From the NCBI GenBank assembly GCA_964515405.1, contig CAZERD010000013.1, forward strand, positions 1 through 34,292: 34,292 nt of DNA. The letters are read 5' to 3'. The notes under the pieces were generated by a model, which saw only the letters and a list, made by a program, of their open reading frames with translations, made no database searches and had not been told where the DNA came from. Positions 31,294-34,292 of the stretch are shown one piece after another (within the stretch, counting starts at the first letter, position 1; every line of letters begins with the position of its first letter). Origin of the DNA: CAZERD01 sp964515405. Lineage in GTDB: Bacteria; Campylobacterota_A; Desulfurellia; Desulfurellales; CAZERD01. The translations under genes and the position numbers were made by a program.

Positions 31294-32259
31294 CTACCTC
31301 ACCATTAAATCATCAATTTCCTGCTCCAGCATGGTTTTGGGAACTATCTCACTGCACTCCCCTGAAAAGCAGTACTCCACACCATCCGCCTTCTTTGAGT
31401 ATCTCATAATTATTGCAGCGGCCACAGTTTTATCCTCCTCTCTCGGTACCTCAAAAAACACACCGCAGGCACCTCTCCCATTGCTAGCACATATGAGAGG
31501 GTACCTACCACCCATAATCCTTATTCTCCTATTTTCAGACTCGTTTCTTGAAACCACAAAATGGATACCGTTGATGAGGAAATGTCTACCTATTCTAAAG
31601 GCCTTAATCTCATCCACACCCAGGCTTCTATCGAGAAACGGTCTTACCCTTACAGAAAACTGCTTATCAGTAAGGAGGCATCCACCCGAGGGAGACTCAA
31701 AAACATTTATACCCAACTCCCTCGCCAACCGAAACTGCCTTTTCCTGGATCTACCACTAAGATCTAGAAGCATATTCCTATCTATAACACCATTTGCTTC
31801 CATCAACGTCGGTGGTAGCAACCTACCTGAAAGGGGTCTCAAAACCATATCAACAAGACCTGCTTTCTTCTCTATAGCGCGCAGTATTGGATAACTTCTC
31901 TGACTCATGGGCCTTTGTCCTAATACCTCCCCAGTAACCATAAATGAAGCTCCCACATCCTCCATGTACTCCTTTGCCTTCCTATACATAAATATCTTGC
32001 AGTCTATGCAGGGGTTAAGAGCAGACCCGTATCCAAATTTAGGATTCCTTAGCATCTCCCAGTATGTGGTATCATCCTCCACGACCGTCAATCCCACTCC
32101 ATAATAACCAAGACTCCTCTCTACACTTTTCACGCACTTGCTGTAAAACGGAGTACTAACAAAAACTGGAATAACATCAAATCCAAGTTTCCTCATGTAT
32201 ACAAACACCACCAAACTGTCTAACCCCCCCGAGTATAAAAGGATACACCTTCTATTCAT
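31294..32259 (-). CDS. PP-loop thiouridine-synthase-like protein with C-terminal NFACT-R-like domain
   Basis: 321 residues. The PP-loop SGGLDS (10-15) binds ATP as in ThiI and MnmA; C84-x-x-C87 (NPCIDCK) and C194 (SGGCLLTD) are candidate sulphur-carrying or metal-binding cysteines. From about residue 195 the sequence LLTDKQFSVRVRPFL ... FRIGRHFLINGIHFVVSRNESENRRI resembles the NFACT-R (DUF814) domain that is fused to ThiI-like enzymes in other bacteria. A role in tRNA sulphur modification is likely, but the base modified is unknown. It lies between hpt and prfA, in a translation-related cluster. It is not classic ThiI, which has THUMP and rhodanese domains. Confidence 0.8.
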   Translation of the reverse strand: MNRRCILLYSGGLDSLVVFVYMRKLGFDVIPVFVSTPFYSKCVKSVERSLGYYGVGLTVVEDDTTYWEMLRNPKFGYGSALNPCIDCKIFMYRKAKEYMEDVGASFMVTGEVLGQRPMSQRSYPILRAIEKKAGLVDMVLRPLSGRLLPPTLMEANGVIDRNMLLDLSGRSRKRQFRLARELGINVFESPSGGCLLTDKQFSVRVRPFLDRSLGVDEIKAFRIGRHFLINGIHFVVSRNESENRRIRIMGGRYPLICASNGRGACGVFFEVPREEDKTVAAAIIMRYSKKADGVEYCFSGECSEIVPKTMLEQEIDDLMVR

Positions 32260-32271
32260 GGAAACTCAAGC

Positions 32272-32778
32272 TCAGTCCAATAAACCTATATAGGGAAGAT
32301 CCCTGTATTTCTCATTGTAATCCATACCAAAACCAACAAGAAAACCATTATCAACCTTGAAAAGGGAGTAGTCAGGTTTTATATCCTCTCTTCTACGCTC
32401 CAGCTTGTCAACGGCAACACATATACGACAATCTTTGGCTCCTTTTTCTATTACATAATCTCTTATTTCCTTCGTTGTCTGACCAGTATCAAGCACATCA
32501 TCAACAAGCAGACAGTACTTACCCTGAAAACTAACACAAGGAACCTTTAACCACTTCAATTCTCCTGTGCTCTCTGTATTCTCATAGCTTTTCACCCTGA
32601 GTGAATCCTCCTCATAGGGGAAATTCAAATACTTCTTGAGCTTCTCAAAAAACACCCTCCCACCCTTCTCTATGTACAAAACAACCACTTTATCCTTATC
32701 CCGATAGAAACTATTTATCTCTTCCACAACCTCCTTTATCCTGGACTCTATCTCCTCTTCAGAAAAAACAACCTTCAT
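32272..32778 (-). CDS. hpt: Hypoxanthine phosphoribosyltransferase
   Basis: 168 residues from the ATG at 32778 (GGAG seven bases upstream), preferred over an in-frame TTG at 32796. The PRPP-binding motif LLVDDVLDTGQTT (about 90-102) and the C-terminal segment FLVGFGMDYNEKYRDLPYIGLLD are diagnostic of purine salvage enzymes of the HPRT type. It makes IMP or GMP from free bases. The gene is 4 bases after the amrS stop. Confidence 0.9.
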   Translation of the reverse strand: MKVVFSEEEIESRIKEVVEEINSFYRDKDKVVVLYIEKGGRVFFEKLKKYLNFPYEEDSLRVKSYENTESTGELKWLKVPCVSFQGKYCLLVDDVLDTGQTTKEIRDYVIEKGAKDCRICVAVDKLERRREDIKPDYSLFKVDNGFLVGFGMDYNEKYRDLPYIGLLD

Positions 32779-32782
32779 CCAC

Positions 32783-33799
32783 TTACTCCAACACAATATC
32801 TATTTTTGTCCCACAGTAAGGGCAAACACCCCCCCGCAGCTTATTTTCAACTATATCAAAACCCCTCCTCCTTATCAATAACCCACCACAACTGTAACAA
32901 TACGTATTTTCAAAGTCACTACCCCATACATTACCAGAATAAACATACCTCAAACCCATATCACGTCCCATAAGCGCCACTTCCTCTATTTTATATCTCG
33001 ACGTTGGAGGTGTTGAACTCATCCTGTAAGAGGGGTGAAAAGCGCTAACATGCCAAGGTATAGCTTCATCTAGTCCCACGATAAATTTTATAAGCTGCTC
33101 GAGCTCTTTCCTGTTATCATTCAAACCCTGAATGATCAGCGTCGTAATTTCCATCCACATTCCATTTTCCTTCATTCTCTCTATAGCACCAAGTACATGC
33201 TTCAAATGGGCTCCACCCACTATATCCCTGTAAAAAGCATCAGAAAACGCTTTTAAATCCACATTAGCTGCATCAATAACACCGCTCATTCTATCAACAG
33301 CCTTTTTCGTCATATATCCATTAGTAACAAACAAATTCTTTATACCCCGCTCCCGCGCTATTTCAGCTATATCGATGGCGTATTCAAAAAACACGGTTGG
33401 CTCTGTGTAAGTATAGGCTATAGATTTAGAACCAGTGGCAACAGCATCCATAACAACATCACCACATGGATAATCAAAACCTACCACAGCACCACCGCTA
33501 TGCTGGGGATACTGACTTATATCGCTATTTTGACAAAACAAGCATCTGAAGTTACACCCTACTGTAGCTATAGAATAAGACATAGTGCCAGGTAAAAAAT
33601 GAAAGAGGGGTTTTTTTTCTATCGGATCAACAGACTTTGCTATAGCTTTTTCGTACACCATAGAATAGAGGATCCCATCAATATTACTCCTCACCATGCA
33701 GTAACCAGACTCACCTGGAATCATAACACACCTAAAATTACATAAGTCACACCTAACCTTGCTCTCTTCAAGCTTGGAATAAAGATATGCTTCCTTCAC
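32783..33799 (-). CDS. amrS: AmmeMemoRadiSam-system radical SAM enzyme
   Basis: 338 residues. A first cysteine set lies at C17, C20, C24 and C34 (CDLCNFRCVMIPGESGYC). The radical-SAM cluster C82-x3-C86-x2-C89 lies in GCNFRCLFCQN, and a C-terminal zinc ribbon (CYSCGG ... CPYCG) sits near 303-332. This order is that of AmrS, a pyruvate-formate-lyase-activase-like protein whose partners (AMMECR1 and MEMO1-type proteins) give the system its name; its reaction is not established. It starts with a GTG overlapping the EAL gene stop (GTGA), with GGAGGAAGG in front. Partners are not in this window. Confidence 0.92.
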   Translation of the reverse strand: MKEAYLYSKLEESKVRCDLCNFRCVMIPGESGYCMVRSNIDGILYSMVYEKAIAKSVDPIEKKPLFHFLPGTMSYSIATVGCNFRCLFCQNSDISQYPQHSGGAVVGFDYPCGDVVMDAVATGSKSIAYTYTEPTVFFEYAIDIAEIARERGIKNLFVTNGYMTKKAVDRMSGVIDAANVDLKAFSDAFYRDIVGGAHLKHVLGAIERMKENGMWMEITTLIIQGLNDNRKELEQLIKFIVGLDEAIPWHVSAFHPSYRMSSTPPTSRYKIEEVALMGRDMGLRYVYSGNVWGSDFENTYCYSCGGLLIRRRGFDIVENKLRGGVCPYCGTKIDIVLE

Positions 33800-34292
33800 G
33801 GCCTTCCTCCGCTGTCAGAGGTTTTTTGCCCCTTAAGCACGGACTCCAACTCCTTAAGAGACATAGGTTTATAAAAGTAATATCCCTGGATAGCATCACA
33901 TCCCATGGATCTGAGCAACTCAAACTGCTCCCTTATCTCAACCCCCTCAGCCACCACATCAAGGTGGAGCATATGTCCCAGCGATACTATAGCCCCCACT
34001 ATGTTCCTCGTCTTATCACTTCTCACTATATCCCTGATAAAAGATATGTCTATCTTTATGGAATCCAACGGCAATCTCTTTAAATACGAAAAAGAAGAAT
34101 ATCCCGTGCCAAAATCGTCCACAGCCACTGAGATTCCCGCTCTCTTTATCCTTTCAAGCTTCAATAGAGTCCCAGTGTACTCCCCGAGAAAGACGGTTTC
34201 CGTTATCTCCATCTCAAGGAAATTAACACACTCAGCATCCATACTAATAATACTGATCACATCATCCACAAACCCAGGGTCACCAAGCTGAA
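33796..34292 (-). CDS. EAL-domain cyclic-di-GMP phosphodiesterase, C-terminal part (gene runs off the window)
   Basis: About 165 residues of a longer protein; the reading frame stays open to the right edge (…QLGDPGFVDDVISII). Visible EAL motifs are LEMEITET, VDDFGTGYSSFSYLKRLP, IKIDISFI, VVAEGVE and GCDAIQGYYFYKPM. The metal and base residues seen here (the Asp pair of DDFGTGYSS, the Lys of IKID, the Glu of AEGVE) are intact, so it is probably an active phosphodiesterase. The EAL triplet and any sensor or GGDEF domain lie outside. It could connect with type IV pilus control, as an inference. Confidence 0.9.
   Translation of the reverse strand, partial: QLGDPGFVDDVISIISMDAECVNFLEMEITETVFLGEYTGTLLKLERIKRAGISVAVDDFGTGYSSFSYLKRLPLDSIKIDISFIRDIVRSDKTRNIVGAIVSLGHMLHLDVVAEGVEIREQFELLRSMGCDAIQGYYFYKPMSLKELESVLKGQKTSDSGGRP

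Noticed and set aside
31331..31894. Plus-strand frame (187 codons) opposite the PP-loop gene
   Set aside because: Mirror frame of a convincingly conserved gene; no ribosome site and no recognisable domain.
1..34292. CRISPR array, prophage, transposon or defence island
   Set aside because: No regularly spaced repeats, integrase, transposase or toxin-antitoxin genes were seen, and gene content is largely core.

Overview
The window comes from a bacterial chromosome with a Gram-negative envelope. The support is an LpxH-like lipid A hydrolase, a family 9 (heptosyltransferase-type) glycosyltransferase, a FadL-type outer-membrane channel, a CpoB/YbgF-like lipoprotein and a type IV pilus tip cluster with PilY1. 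A ferredoxin-linked pyruvate oxidoreductase points to anaerobic or microaerophilic metabolism. Frequent AGA/AGG arginine and ATA isoleucine codons resemble thermophilic lineages such as Aquificota, Deferribacterota or Thermosulfidibacter-like groups. That placement is an inference, and I cannot name the species.

Layout. (1) 1-9.5 kb, minus strand: a partial tRNA-Thr with its own consensus promoter, preceded by a Sir2-like gene coupled to an SbmA/BacA-type ABC exporter/importer. These follow a minor-pilin operon read in the order small Cys-rich secreted protein, pilY1, fimT/fimU-like, pilV-like, pilW-like, pilX-like. (2) 9.5-9.8 kb: an AT-rich divergent regulatory region. (3) 9.8-13.9 kb, plus strand: a FadL-family channel with a terminator, then porG-porA-porB (no delta ferredoxin subunit between them), then tRNA-Leu(GAG) with its own promoter inside the end of porB. 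(4) 14.0-26.4 kb, minus strand: tmRNA, then a densely packed array that reads (in transcription order) rplM-rpsI-argC-argJ-cpoB-like-lysM-cysS-sigma70-J/TPR-lpxH-like-ligA-small membrane protein-fliA-DUF2148. (5) A divergent promoter pair at 26.43-26.51 kb drives this array and, on the plus strand, an aldehyde dehydrogenase. (6) 28.0-34.3 kb, minus strand: a partial EAL-domain gene, amrS, hpt, a PP-loop thiouridine synthase-like gene, prfA, a family 9 glycosyltransferase and a cyclopropane-fatty-acid synthase.

How it fits together. Most genes are housekeeping (translation, arginine synthesis, DNA ligation, envelope). Genes are packed very tightly: eleven adjacent pairs share a 4-nt stop/start overlap (ATGA, GTGA or TTGA), which implies widespread translational coupling. 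The least ordinary items are the small cysteine-rich protein heading the pilus-tip operon, the Sir2-like/transporter pair at its end, the three-subunit pyruvate oxidoreductase, the sigma factor coupled to a J-domain/TPR protein, and a legible tmRNA tag (ADETSYALAA). I see no CRISPR array, prophage, insertion sequence or obvious defence island.
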